DNA of 8,969 nt from Candidatus Iainarchaeum sp. (GCA_013331925.1 DUFJ01000078.1:1-8969); one strand, 5' to 3'; positions 1 to 5,186 are shown, counted from the first letter of the stretch. The notes: a model not told the origin generated them from the letters alone. A program made the numbers and translations.

Positions 1-1237
1 GGTTTTCCAACTCTCTAAGCCTTGACTCCATTACCTTAGGGTCAACGCGGGATTGCAATGTTTCCAAATCGTTAATCTTGGCTTCAACCTCTCTTGAGAG
101 AGGCTGTATCTTGCCAGCAACTTGCTCGTCAAGCCTCTTGCTTGCATCCCTAACCAACTGCGCAAGCTTGTCCTCCACTTTTTTGGGGTCAACCTTTTCC
201 TGGATTGAGTTCAGTTCGTTGATTTTTTCAGAAATCCTCCTGTCAATTCCAGCAGTCTTACTGTCAACAATGTTTTCAATCTTGTTCTCAGCATCCTTCA
301 GCAAGCCTTCGGCAATCTTGCTTTCCAGTTCCAAAGTCCTTGTGACCCTCAAGTCTAAATCATTGAGTTTTTTTTGCGCTTCCTTCACAAAGCCTTCAAT
401 CTTTTCCCTAGCCTCTGCCATCTCACTGCTTGCGCTGCTTGAAATCCTTGCCTTTAATTTTTCAACCTCTGAAACCTTTTCATTAATGGCTGCCAAAAGC
501 TCTGAATGCACCTGTTGTTTTGCCTCAAGCCTTGCGCTTGCCTGCTGAATTGCTGAATTAACCTGTTTTAGCTCTGAAACTTTCGAGTTTACCAGCTCTG
601 AAAATTCCTGGGTTTTTTCCTTCACTAAAGCCTCCATTTTTGAGCTGTTCAGCTCCCTCTGCGCGTCAAAGAAAGCCTTAATCTTGCCTGACTCTTTTTC
701 AACAGCAGCTTGCACTCTGCTTTCAATTACTGCATCAATGTCTCTCTTCAGGTCTTTCATTTCCTCAAGCTTTGCGTCAACAGTTGTCAAGACTCCGGTT
801 TCCCAAAGCTTTCCGATGTCAGCGTGCTCTATCTCCTCGCTTGCGGTCCTTTCCTTAAGCGGCTTTGGCTTTTCCTTCTTTTCCATTTCCTCTTCAGCCT
901 CGCTTATCAGCTCTTCCTCAAACTCAGGCTCTTCCGCCACTTCCTCTTTTTCTTCAGGCTCTTTTTCAACAGGCTCTCCTTTTCCTTTTATTATTTCTTC
1001 TTCAAAATCCTCAAACTCTTTGCTTTTAGCCTGCTTGAAGCCTTCAGCAAGTTTTGGAGTGGCTTGTTTTTCTTCCTCGCTTGAAGGCTTTCCTCCCTTT
1101 GCTTCCTTAATCAATTCCGCTGACTGTTCAGGGCTTAAGCCTACGCTCTTCAAGTTCTCTATAATGTCTTTTTCAGAAACTCCTTCCAAAGCCAGGAGCT
1201 TTTTCACGGAGTCCAACAGTATCTGGCGCTTGTCCAT
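1..1237 (-). CDS. Alpha-helical coiled-coil protein, 3' end truncated by the window edge
   Basis: The frame is open from the ATG at 1237-1235 to the left edge, giving 412 residues without a stop and without a cysteine. I do not recognise the family. Residues 1-49 are predicted helical (a short helix pair around LLALEGVSEKDI and SPEQSAELIKEA). Residues about 50-130 are a Glu/Lys/Pro-rich, highly charged linker. From about 130 to the edge the protein is one long heptad-rich helix, with a degenerate motif K-[VIL]-[SN]-[ED]-[LV] at residues 219, 254, 290, 338 and 387; the last two copies are each followed by VDPK. No Walker motifs, signal peptide or membrane segment is visible, so it is not an SMC ATPase and is probably cytoplasmic. 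A scaffold or cytoskeletal-type role is only a guess. A TATA-like box lies about 35 bases upstream of the start. The true length is unknown. Confidence 0.85.
   Translation of the reverse strand, partial: MDKRQILLDSVKKLLALEGVSEKDIIENLKSVGLSPEQSAELIKEAKGGKPSSEEEKQATPKLAEGFKQAKSKEFEDFEEEIIKGKGEPVEKEPEEKEEVAEEPEFEEELISEAEEEMEKKEKPKPLKERTASEEIEHADIGKLWETGVLTTVDAKLEEMKDLKRDIDAVIESRVQAAVEKESGKIKAFFDAQRELNSSKMEALVKEKTQEFSELVNSKVSELKQVNSAIQQASARLEAKQQVHSELLAAINEKVSEVEKLKARISSSASSEMAEAREKIEGFVKEAQKKLNDLDLRVTRTLELESKIAEGLLKDAENKIENIVDSKTAGIDRRISEKINELNSIQEKVDPKKVEDKLAQLVRDASKRLDEQVAGKIQPLSREVEAKINDLETLQSRVDPKVMESRLRELEN
2..583 (-). repeat. Degenerate 35-49-residue coiled-coil repeats inside the truncated gene
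   Basis: Five copies of the core K-[VIL]-[SN]-[ED]-[LV] start at residues 219, 254, 290, 338 and 387, so the spacings are 35, 36, 48 and 49 residues. 35 and 49 are exact heptad multiples. The last two copies continue as LNSIQEKVDPK and LETLQSRVDPK, which are the most alike and may reflect a recent duplication. The repeat is visible at protein level only; the DNA is too diverged to call a nucleotide repeat. The array may continue past the left edge. Confidence 0.55.
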
Positions 1238-1268
1238 TCTCTACCAGTTAAAAAATAGTGTTTCAGGA

Positions 1269-1276
1269 TTTAAAAA
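1269..1276 (-). promoter_or_regulatory. TATA-like box for the coiled-coil gene
   Basis: The minus strand reads TTTTTAAA, centred about 35 bases before the ATG at 1237. Archaeal transcription starts about 25 bases downstream of the box, so the RNA would begin near 1247 with a leader of roughly 10 bases. The assignment rests on sequence and spacing only. Confidence 0.5.
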
Positions 1277-1309
1277 GCTTGGTTTTAAAACCGAGAAAAA
1301 ACGCTTTGG

Positions 1310-1316
1310 AAAAAAA
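1310..1316 (-). terminator. T-tract terminator downstream of the tRNA
   Basis: The minus strand has a run of seven T about 20 bases after the mature tRNA 3' end. This is the usual form of an archaeal terminator; no hairpin is needed. Confidence 0.5.
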
Positions 1317-1336
1317 CTTATTCAGATTCCCGCAAA

Positions 1337-1408
1337 TGGACCTAGCGGGAATCGAACCCGCATCCCCTCCACGCCAAAGAGGAATCCTGACCATTAGACT
1401 ATAGGCCC
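1337..1408 (-). tRNA. tRNA-Ala, anticodon GGC
   Basis: A complete 72-base cloverleaf reads on the minus strand with no intron. The acceptor stem GGGCCTA pairs with TAGGTCC and includes the G3-U70 wobble that is the alanine identity element; the discriminator is A73. The anticodon stem CCTCT/GGAGG closes a 7-base loop TTGGCGT, so U33, anticodon GGC and G37 are in register and it should read GCC and GCU. The variable region has 4 bases. The T arm is GCGGG-TTCGATT-CCCGC. The D arm is GTCT-AATGGTCA-GGAT, with A15 able to form a Levitt pair with U48. CCA is not encoded: the bases after A73 are TTT, so a CCA-adding enzyme is required. The D stem is weak, with two G-U pairs, and is unlike the usual tRNA-Ala D stem. 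The anticodon and G3-U70 make Ala the best call. Confidence 0.92.
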
Positions 1409-1436
1409 TTTTTGCGTAAAGAATTGTTTTGGAAGC

Positions 1437-1446
1437 TTTTAAAAAA
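1437..1446 (-). promoter_or_regulatory. TATA-like box for tRNA-Ala
   Basis: The minus strand reads TTTTTTAAAA, centred 33 bases upstream of the first base of the mature tRNA. Transcription would start near 1415 and leave a short 5' leader for RNase P. The same T run also forms the end of the transcript of the membrane-protein gene upstream, so one element may serve both uses. Confidence 0.5.
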
Positions 1447-1461
1447 CAGTGCTGGTTTTTT
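1441..1461 (-). terminator. Terminator-like hairpin and T-tract after the membrane-protein gene
   Basis: Directly after the TGA stop the minus strand has an A6 run, a short CA...TG pairing around a GCAC loop, and a T6 run. This can fold as an A-T rich hairpin, and the T6 alone would fit an archaeal terminator. It overlaps the TATA-like box of the tRNA gene. Confidence 0.45.
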
Positions 1462-2478
1462 TCAAAAAGGCTTTTTCACTGCGCCAACAGCAAGAGCGTA
1501 ATAATAGAATTCTCCCCAAAGCTCGTAGTACTTTAATGGCTTTTCATCAAGCTGCGAGTAGTCAAAAATGAAGTCTTTGAATGCAAGCCATTTTTTCCTG
1601 TTCTCAGCGGTCTCCTTGTTTTCAAAAAGCCAGTAAAAAAACCTGTAAGCGATTTTTCCAAAAAAATGCGAGTAAACCACCCATGCAGCAAGCCAGGTTA
1701 AGGTTAAAATCCACGTGCCTAAAACTAATGAAGACTGCGAACTAATCAAGGTTGGAACGATTAGGGTTGAAAGAACTATTACAGCCATTAAACCATATGT
1801 CAGGTACATTAAAAGATGGATCTTGATAATCTGCCAAACTATCTCCTTGAGCAGGAATTTTCTCTCAATTCTTGAGTCTCCAATCTTTCTAGAGCTTATA
1901 AAATAAACAACAATAAAAGGGGCCAAAAGAGCCACTGCGGCAAGCATCAACTGTAAAGCAGTTCTTATTTCATTGCTTGGAACCAGCATCATTATCGGAA
2001 AGAGTGCAAGAAGCGGAATTGTGATAAAAAAGAAAGCTATTATTGAAAGTATTGTGTAACTGATAAAACCGAAAATAACAAATCCTCCGGGGATTTTGGC
2101 AGGATTGAATGGAAAAGCGCTTCCAAACTTTCCGACAGTGTTCTGCAAAACCAGGCTTTCATACTTTCCTGAAACATAATCAAGCTCTGAAAACTTTATT
2201 GAAACAAGGCCGCCCCTGGCTTTTGCTTGCAATAACTCCCACAAGAAAACCTCATTATCGTTCAAGTCTGAACTGTCCTTAAGCCTTATTTCAAGACCGT
2301 CTAGAAAATATCGCTCTATGTTAAGCTTACCTTTCCTGTCCAGGTGCATTAAATCTGCAATTATCCCCTTCTTTGTAACGTGCATTGTTGCAAGGAACTC
2401 TGCAACAGAAGGCCTGTAGGAAAAAGGAGGCTCTGTGTAAAAGGTTTGGTTTTCAATTTTGGAATCTGAAGCCATCAT
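1462..2478 (-). CDS. Multi-pass membrane protein related to the DUF2207 C-terminal region
   Basis: The 338-residue protein has a soluble N-terminal part (about 1-128) with a winged-helix-like stretch at 15-55 (PPFSYRPSVAEFLAT, then KKGIIADLMHLDRKGKL). Hydrophobic segments follow at about 131-166 (one or two spans), 174-195, 222-243 and 252-272. The cytoplasmic-looking tail has KKWLAFKDFIFDYS and then ELWGEFYYYALAVGAVKK. The PP-x-YRP opening and the W-x-x-FK-x-FI...W-x-x-x-YY-x-AL-x-VGV-like ending resemble the C-terminal region of DUF2207 membrane proteins. The long extracellular beta domain and the signal peptide usual in that family are absent, so this is a short form. Function is unknown. 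There are two candidate ATGs in tandem (2478 and 2475). A TATA-like box centred 24 bases before 2478 indicates a leaderless message. There are no cysteines. The family assignment is from recalled pattern, not from a search. Confidence 0.85.
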   Translation of the reverse strand: MMASDSKIENQTFYTEPPFSYRPSVAEFLATMHVTKKGIIADLMHLDRKGKLNIERYFLDGLEIRLKDSSDLNDNEVFLWELLQAKARGGLVSIKFSELDYVSGKYESLVLQNTVGKFGSAFPFNPAKIPGGFVIFGFISYTILSIIAFFFITIPLLALFPIMMLVPSNEIRTALQLMLAAVALLAPFIVVYFISSRKIGDSRIERKFLLKEIVWQIIKIHLLMYLTYGLMAVIVLSTLIVPTLISSQSSLVLGTWILTLTWLAAWVVYSHFFGKIAYRFFYWLFENKETAENRKKWLAFKDFIFDYSQLDEKPLKYYELWGEFYYYALAVGAVKKPF

Positions 2479-2497
2479 GTTAGTTAAGGCTTTCTAG

Positions 2498-2506
2498 TAT
2501 TTTAAG
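2498..2506 (-). promoter_or_regulatory. TATA-like box for the DUF2207-like gene
   Basis: The minus strand reads CTTAAAATA, centred about 24 bases before the ATG at 2478. That places the transcription start at or within a few bases of the start codon, typical of archaeal leaderless mRNAs. The element lies just downstream of the T7 terminator of the Lsm gene, so the membrane-protein gene probably has its own transcript. Confidence 0.55.
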
Positions 2507-2513
2507 AATTCGG

Positions 2514-2520
2514 AAAAAAA
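2514..2520 (-). terminator. T-tract terminator after the Lsm gene
   Basis: Seven T on the minus strand begin 4 bases after the TAG stop of the Lsm gene. This marks a likely end for the cluster that starts at 5157. Confidence 0.55.
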
Positions 2521-2524
2521 GCGA

Positions 2525-2743
2525 CTATGGAGAAATGAGCAATACGTTGTCTCCTCTGAGAATGAGCTTGCCGAATTTTGTCTTAATCTCTCCGTCCTTG
2601 AGCTCTTGCGCGTTCTCTAAGACAATGTTCATGTGGACGTCAAAGGCTTTAAGAGTTCCCCTGAACTGCATGTTGTCCTTTAAAGCTACTAAAACTTCCT
2701 TTCCAATAGCTTCATTCAAGAGGTCAAAAGGCCTTTGGGTCAT
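2525..2743 (-). CDS. Sm-like archaeal RNA-binding protein (Lsm/SmAP)
   Basis: With the ATG at 2743 the product is 72 residues, the normal size for an archaeal SmAP, and opens MTQRPFDLL as that family usually does. The Sm1 motif spans about 14-46 with D35-x-H37-M-N39, and the Sm2 motif is LILRGDNVLLISP at 60-72. H37, N39 and R63 correspond to the known uridine-binding pocket. Family members form heptameric (sometimes hexameric) rings that bind U-rich RNA and act in RNA processing and small-RNA metabolism. An in-frame TTG at 2764 would add 7 residues and overlap the minD stop by 4 bases, but the extra residues are not part of the fold, so I prefer the ATG. It lies 17 bases after minD and is likely co-transcribed. 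A T7 tract follows its stop. Confidence 0.95.
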   Translation of the reverse strand: MTQRPFDLLNEAIGKEVLVALKDNMQFRGTLKAFDVHMNIVLENAQELKDGEIKTKFGKLILRGDNVLLISP

Positions 2744-2760
2744 TTTTCCTTCACTATCCT

Positions 2761-3567
2761 TCAAGCAGCTTTAGGCTTTTTTTTAAATATTGAAAACAAC
2801 CTATTAAAAAAGCCAGCTATAGGGTTTTTTCCCCTTTCATGCACTATTGCAATCTCCGCTCCAACAATCTTTGAAGCAGTCTTTCTCAAGGCAAGCGCTG
2901 CTGGAGCGTTTGGAGACCTAACCATTAAAGGGCCTCCTTTCTCGTGCAGGAAAGTCTTCCAGACTTCAGGATCGTAAGGTATTATTCCATAAACCGGGAG
3001 CTCGAGCATTTTCATAACGTCAGTGTCTGAAATCTCTCCCTTTTCTCCTCTAACCATGTTCAAGACAATGCCTATTATTTTCCTGTTAAGCCTTTGCGCC
3101 ACTATTTTGGTTTTCAACACGTCTGCAATGCTTGGAGGGTCTGGGGTTGCAACCAAAAGCACCTCATCAGAAGCTGAAATTGCCGCAAGAACGTTTTTTT
3201 CAATTCCTGCAGGAACATCAAGAAGTATAAAGTCAAACTGGCCTGCAATGCTGTCAATCACGCTTTCCAAGCGTTCTGAATCCACTCTCCGGTAATTTTC
3301 AAGGCTCAGGCCTGAAGGCACTATCTTCACTCCTTTAGGGCCGTCATAAATCGCGTCATTTATTGTTGCCTCTCCAAGCAATACATCGTGCAATGTTATT
3401 GGAGAGCTTTGCATTCCAAGCAATAGGGAAAGGTTTGCCATCGCAATGTCAGCATCCACTATGCAAACGCTATAGCCGTTCTGCGCTAACGCAATGCCCA
3501 CATTGCCTGCGAGCGTAGTCTTTCCAACGCCGCCTTTTCCAGAAGCGATGCAAATGACTCTTCCCAT
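2761..3567 (-). CDS. minD: MinD-type deviant Walker ATPase with membrane-targeting tail
   Basis: From the ATG at 3567 the product is 268 residues and opens MGRVICIASGKGGVGKTT, the usual archaeal MinD start. The deviant Walker A motif GKGGVGKTT is at 10-18, with signature lysine K11 and K16. The switch-I region is VDADIAMANL with D40, and Walker B is FILLDVPAGIE with D117. These are the residues needed for ATP-dependent dimerisation in MinD and ParA proteins. The last 17 residues (252-268) form an amphipathic, hydrophobic-basic segment (GFFNRLFSIF then Lys-rich), matching the MinD membrane-targeting helix. That favours MinD over a plasmid or chromosome ParA, which lack it. No MinC- or MinE-like gene is present in the window. 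An in-frame ATG at 3609 would add 14 residues ahead of the conserved start, but no family feature supports it. Its neighbours are the Roadblock-like gene upstream and the Lsm gene 17 bases downstream. Confidence 0.93.
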   Translation of the reverse strand: MGRVICIASGKGGVGKTTLAGNVGIALAQNGYSVCIVDADIAMANLSLLLGMQSSPITLHDVLLGEATINDAIYDGPKGVKIVPSGLSLENYRRVDSERLESVIDSIAGQFDFILLDVPAGIEKNVLAAISASDEVLLVATPDPPSIADVLKTKIVAQRLNRKIIGIVLNMVRGEKGEISDTDVMKMLELPVYGIIPYDPEVWKTFLHEKGGPLMVRSPNAPAALALRKTASKIVGAEIAIVHERGKNPIAGFFNRLFSIFKKKPKAA

Positions 3568-3624
3568 AAAAACCAGCTTTTTTGAAACAATAAACTCTTG
3601 ATTAATCATTAAAAGCGTTATTGA

Positions 3625-3633
3625 ATAAAAAAG
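3625..3633 (-). promoter_or_regulatory. TATA-like box upstream of minD
   Basis: The minus strand reads CTTTTTTAT about 62 bases before the preferred minD ATG. It would start RNA near 3604 and give a leader of about 37 bases. A weaker candidate, GTTTATTGT at 3587-3595, is centred 24 bases before the ATG and would give a leaderless message. The T6 run could instead help end the upstream transcript, so the reading is uncertain. Confidence 0.35.
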
Positions 3634-3663
3634 CTATCGCAAAATGCCCCTTTTTTCCTGTTT

Positions 3664-4125
3664 TTAATCAGAGTGCTTTTTAAGGAAGGATTCCAAATCA
3701 TCCGCAATGGCTTTCAATTCAACATTGTGCAAATTGCTTGCTGCATGCACTATGTACACTTTTTTGGAGAACGGGTAGAGCATGTACCAGCCCTTGCTTT
3801 TCTTTATGAAAACGCTCTCGGACTTTGGAATTTCAGAGCGGATGTAAGAGAGCATGGCAGTTCCTGTAATGGCTTCCTTCAAGTCAGAGCCATTGCTTGA
3901 GATAAGCAAGGAGCCGTTATTGTACGCTACAACAATAGAGTCTACAGCGTGCTTTTCCCTCAAAAGCTTTATCAACTGCGAGAGCTCTTCAACCTCTAGC
4001 TCAAACTTGCTGTTCCTTGAGGCTTCCTTTATCATCTTGTACTGTTCGTTAAGCCCAGTCTGCTCCAAATCCAGGACTTTGGAGGCAACTTTCCTGACTA
4101 CTGTTGAAACTTTTGACAAAACCAA
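3664..4125 (-). CDS. Small protein with Roadblock/LC7-like predicted topology, TTG start
   Basis: The 153-residue product starts at TTG (4125-4123), chosen because an AGGTGGG Shine-Dalgarno sequence lies 5 bases before it. I do not recognise the protein by name. Residues 1-40 look like a basic helical lead. Residues 43-59 are predicted helix, 62-77 a beta hairpin (SIVVAYNNGSLLISS), 81-98 helix, 103-129 two to three strands (VFIKKSKGWYMLYPF, KKVYIVHAA), and 134-150 a final helix. The order helix, two strands, helix, three strands, helix is that of Roadblock/LC7 domains, which regulate small GTPases such as MglA. This is inference from pattern, and no catalytic residues are expected in that fold. 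The gene lies between the DUF2226-like gene (51-base gap) and minD (96-base gap). It has no signal peptide, membrane segment or cysteine. Confidence 0.82.
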   Translation of the reverse strand: MVLSKVSTVVRKVASKVLDLEQTGLNEQYKMIKEASRNSKFELEVEELSQLIKLLREKHAVDSIVVAYNNGSLLISSNGSDLKEAITGTAMLSYIRSEIPKSESVFIKKSKGWYMLYPFSKKVYIVHAASNLHNVELKAIADDLESFLKKHSD

Positions 4126-4130
4126 AAAGG

Positions 4131-4137
4131 CCCACCT
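4131..4137 (-). promoter_or_regulatory. Shine-Dalgarno site that fixes a TTG start
   Basis: The minus strand reads AGGTGGG, of which AGGTG can pair with the conserved 3' end of archaeal 16S rRNA. It ends 5 bases before TTG at 4125. No ATG or GTG lies at a similar distance, so it supports the rare start codon. Confidence 0.65.
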
Positions 4138-4141
4138 TTTT

Positions 4142-4149
4142 AAAAAAAA
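4142..4149 (-). terminator. T8 tract between the DUF2226-like and Roadblock-like genes
   Basis: Eight T followed by five A sit on the minus strand 28 bases after the TAA stop of the DUF2226-like gene. This could be a partial terminator. Because the Shine-Dalgarno site of the next gene lies directly after it, and a start 25 bases beyond would fall inside that gene, it is unlikely to be the next gene's TATA box. Confidence 0.35.
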
Positions 4150-4176
4150 CCTAAGAAAAGACTGTAGCGAAAGCTT

Positions 4177-4680
4177 TTACTTCATTTCCCCAAGCCCGAA
4201 CTTTTTAAACAAGTCTTTTTTTGAAAACTCATGCTGCTGCTTGCTGCTTACAGCTTCTTCCAAGGTCTTTTGCGCGAAAGAATCATCAAACTTTCCAACG
4301 CTAAACCTGTCCAGGCCTCTCTTGTCAAAAGCTGTTGAAAGCTTTATCTTTTCATCAAAGGCAATGCTCATGTCAACTTGCAGGTCTGAAAGCTGTATTA
4401 TGTCAATTATTCCATAGGAAGCGCCTGCAGCGTTAAAGCAATGCGCTAGTGCCAAATCGCTGATTACTGTAATGTCAAACTTCAAATACTCATAAACACA
4501 AGCGACTCCAAAGCCTTTCTTGAAAAGCAAGGTTGCTTCCTCAAAGCCGTCAAATCCTTCAATAGCCAAAACCAGGTATCCTGAAAACCTTTCCTCCATC
4601 AATCCTTGAACTGTCTTTTTCAAGTCGTTCTCTTTCAAAGCAAGGCCTTGCTTTACAATGTTTCCTGAAGGCAAATTCAT
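4177..4680 (-). CDS. DUF2226/PATAN-like archaeal protein
   Basis: The 167-residue product begins MNLPSGNIVKQG, followed by a helix at 18-30 and RFSGYLVLAIEGFDGFEEA, then LLFKKGFGVACVYEY at 51-65. This pattern (a 'sGYl' strand, a turn, then 'llF-x-x-G' with a strand) is that of archaeal DUF2226 and of PATAN/DUF4388-type domains, in which a small alpha-beta fold often mediates protein-protein contacts in signalling systems. Residues 66-100 are predicted helical with an ending strand, 101-150 look extended or poorly structured, and the C-terminus is a short charged helix ending DLFKKFGLGEMK, set apart like a docking tail. It has two cysteines, no signal peptide and no membrane segment, so it is probably cytoplasmic. 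Its ATG is only 3 bases after the NYN stop and a GGGGGAG Shine-Dalgarno lies inside the NYN gene's end, so the two are almost certainly co-transcribed. The family name is from recalled pattern. Function is unknown. Confidence 0.85.
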   Translation of the reverse strand: MNLPSGNIVKQGLALKENDLKKTVQGLMEERFSGYLVLAIEGFDGFEEATLLFKKGFGVACVYEYLKFDITVISDLALAHCFNAAGASYGIIDIIQLSDLQVDMSIAFDEKIKLSTAFDKRGLDRFSVGKFDDSFAQKTLEEAVSSKQQHEFSKKDLFKKFGLGEMK

Positions 4681-4683
4681 TCT

Positions 4684-5157
4684 TTAAGCTCCCCCGAACT
4701 TTTTCAAAACAACCACAAAATCCGCGCTGTTCTTCAAGGCAGCAGCTGCTGATTCGTCCACTAAAACCACAATAGTGTCTTTTCCGTAACGCTTTGCCTT
4801 AATCAAGGAAGGCAGGAAGTCAGAGTCTCTAGTAACCCACACGATTCCGTCAATCATTGGATTGAATATTGTTTCAGTCGCATCCACAGCCATTGCAACA
4901 TCAACATCTCCTACAGTAATAATGCTTTCAAACCCTTGGTTGTTGCAGGCTTCCACTAATTTTTGGGAAGCAAACTGGTTCAGGAAAACCCTTCCAACCT
5001 TTATCTGGCCGAATGGAGCCAGGGATTTTTTCACTTCCCTCAAGTCAATGCTGAACTCCTTCCTTAAAATGTTCGGTCCGTCAACAAAAACCGCCAACCT
5101 CTTCCCAGGCTTTCCAGAGCCCAGGTGCAATCTCTTCTTCAAATTGTCCAAAACCAT
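4684..5157 (-). CDS. NYN-domain (PIN-like) protein, probable ribonuclease
   Basis: The 157-residue protein has the three acidic motifs of NYN domains: FVDGPNIL at 24-31 (D26, N29), VGDVDVAMAVD at 82-92 (D84, D86, D92) and VTRDSDFLPSL at 108-118 (D111, D113). All candidate metal-binding aspartates are present, so it is probably an active metal-dependent RNase of the LabA/DUF88 type. The length and the 'VFVDGPNILRKEF' opening match the archaeal conserved-hypothetical group TIGR00288. The RNA substrate is unknown. Residues 1-19 are a basic lead (KKR, GKPGKR) that could help bind nucleic acid. The start is supported by a GGAAGG sequence 9 bases upstream of the ATG. It is the first gene of the minus-strand run, divergent from the secreted vWA-protein gene, and is followed after 3 bases by the DUF2226-like gene. 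Confidence 0.9.
   Translation of the reverse strand: MVLDNLKKRLHLGSGKPGKRLAVFVDGPNILRKEFSIDLREVKKSLAPFGQIKVGRVFLNQFASQKLVEACNNQGFESIITVGDVDVAMAVDATETIFNPMIDGIVWVTRDSDFLPSLIKAKRYGKDTIVVLVDESAAAALKNSADFVVVLKKFGGA
4689..4695 (-). promoter_or_regulatory. Shine-Dalgarno site of the DUF2226-like gene inside the NYN gene
   Basis: The minus strand reads GGGGGAG, ending 8 bases before the ATG at 4680 and encoding the last Gly-Gly-Ala codons of the NYN protein. This overlap supports translational linkage of the two genes. Confidence 0.6.
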
Positions 5158-5186
5158 GATCTAAAACCTTCCATCAACTCTCTCAT

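Noticed and set aside
1..1237. SMC or Rad50-type ATPase.
   Set aside because: There is no Walker A motif near the N-terminus, where both families carry it.
78..1397. Long plus-strand open frames (78-548, 684-1397, 710-1084) rich in Ser, Phe and Leu.
   Set aside because: They lie antisense to the coiled-coil gene and the tRNA. Their composition is what the reverse strand of a Lys/Glu/Ala-rich coiled coil yields, and none has a plausible domain.
1337..1408. Reading the tRNA as Gln (TTG in the anticodon loop).
   Set aside because: With the 5-pair anticodon stem the 7-base loop places GGC at 34-36 after U33; reading TTG would need a shifted loop. G3-U70 also supports Ala.
2744..2764. TTG start for the Lsm gene overlapping the minD stop by 4 bases.
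   Set aside because: It adds 7 residues outside the Sm fold, while the ATG at 2743 gives the usual archaeal N-terminus. It remains possible.
2761..3567. Plasmid or chromosome partition ParA.
   Set aside because: There is no ParB-like gene, the protein carries a MinD membrane-targeting tail, and the neighbours are chromosomal.
3568..3609. Upstream ATG for minD at 3609, adding 14 residues.
   Set aside because: The conserved MinD start is MGRVI directly before the Walker A motif; the extra residues have no family counterpart and the TATA-like box is too close for a leaderless start there.
2535..5164. Plus-strand frames opposite lsm, minD, and the Roadblock-like, DUF2226-like and NYN genes.
   Set aside because: Each is a mirror of a well-supported gene on the minus strand and shows no family motif or promoter.
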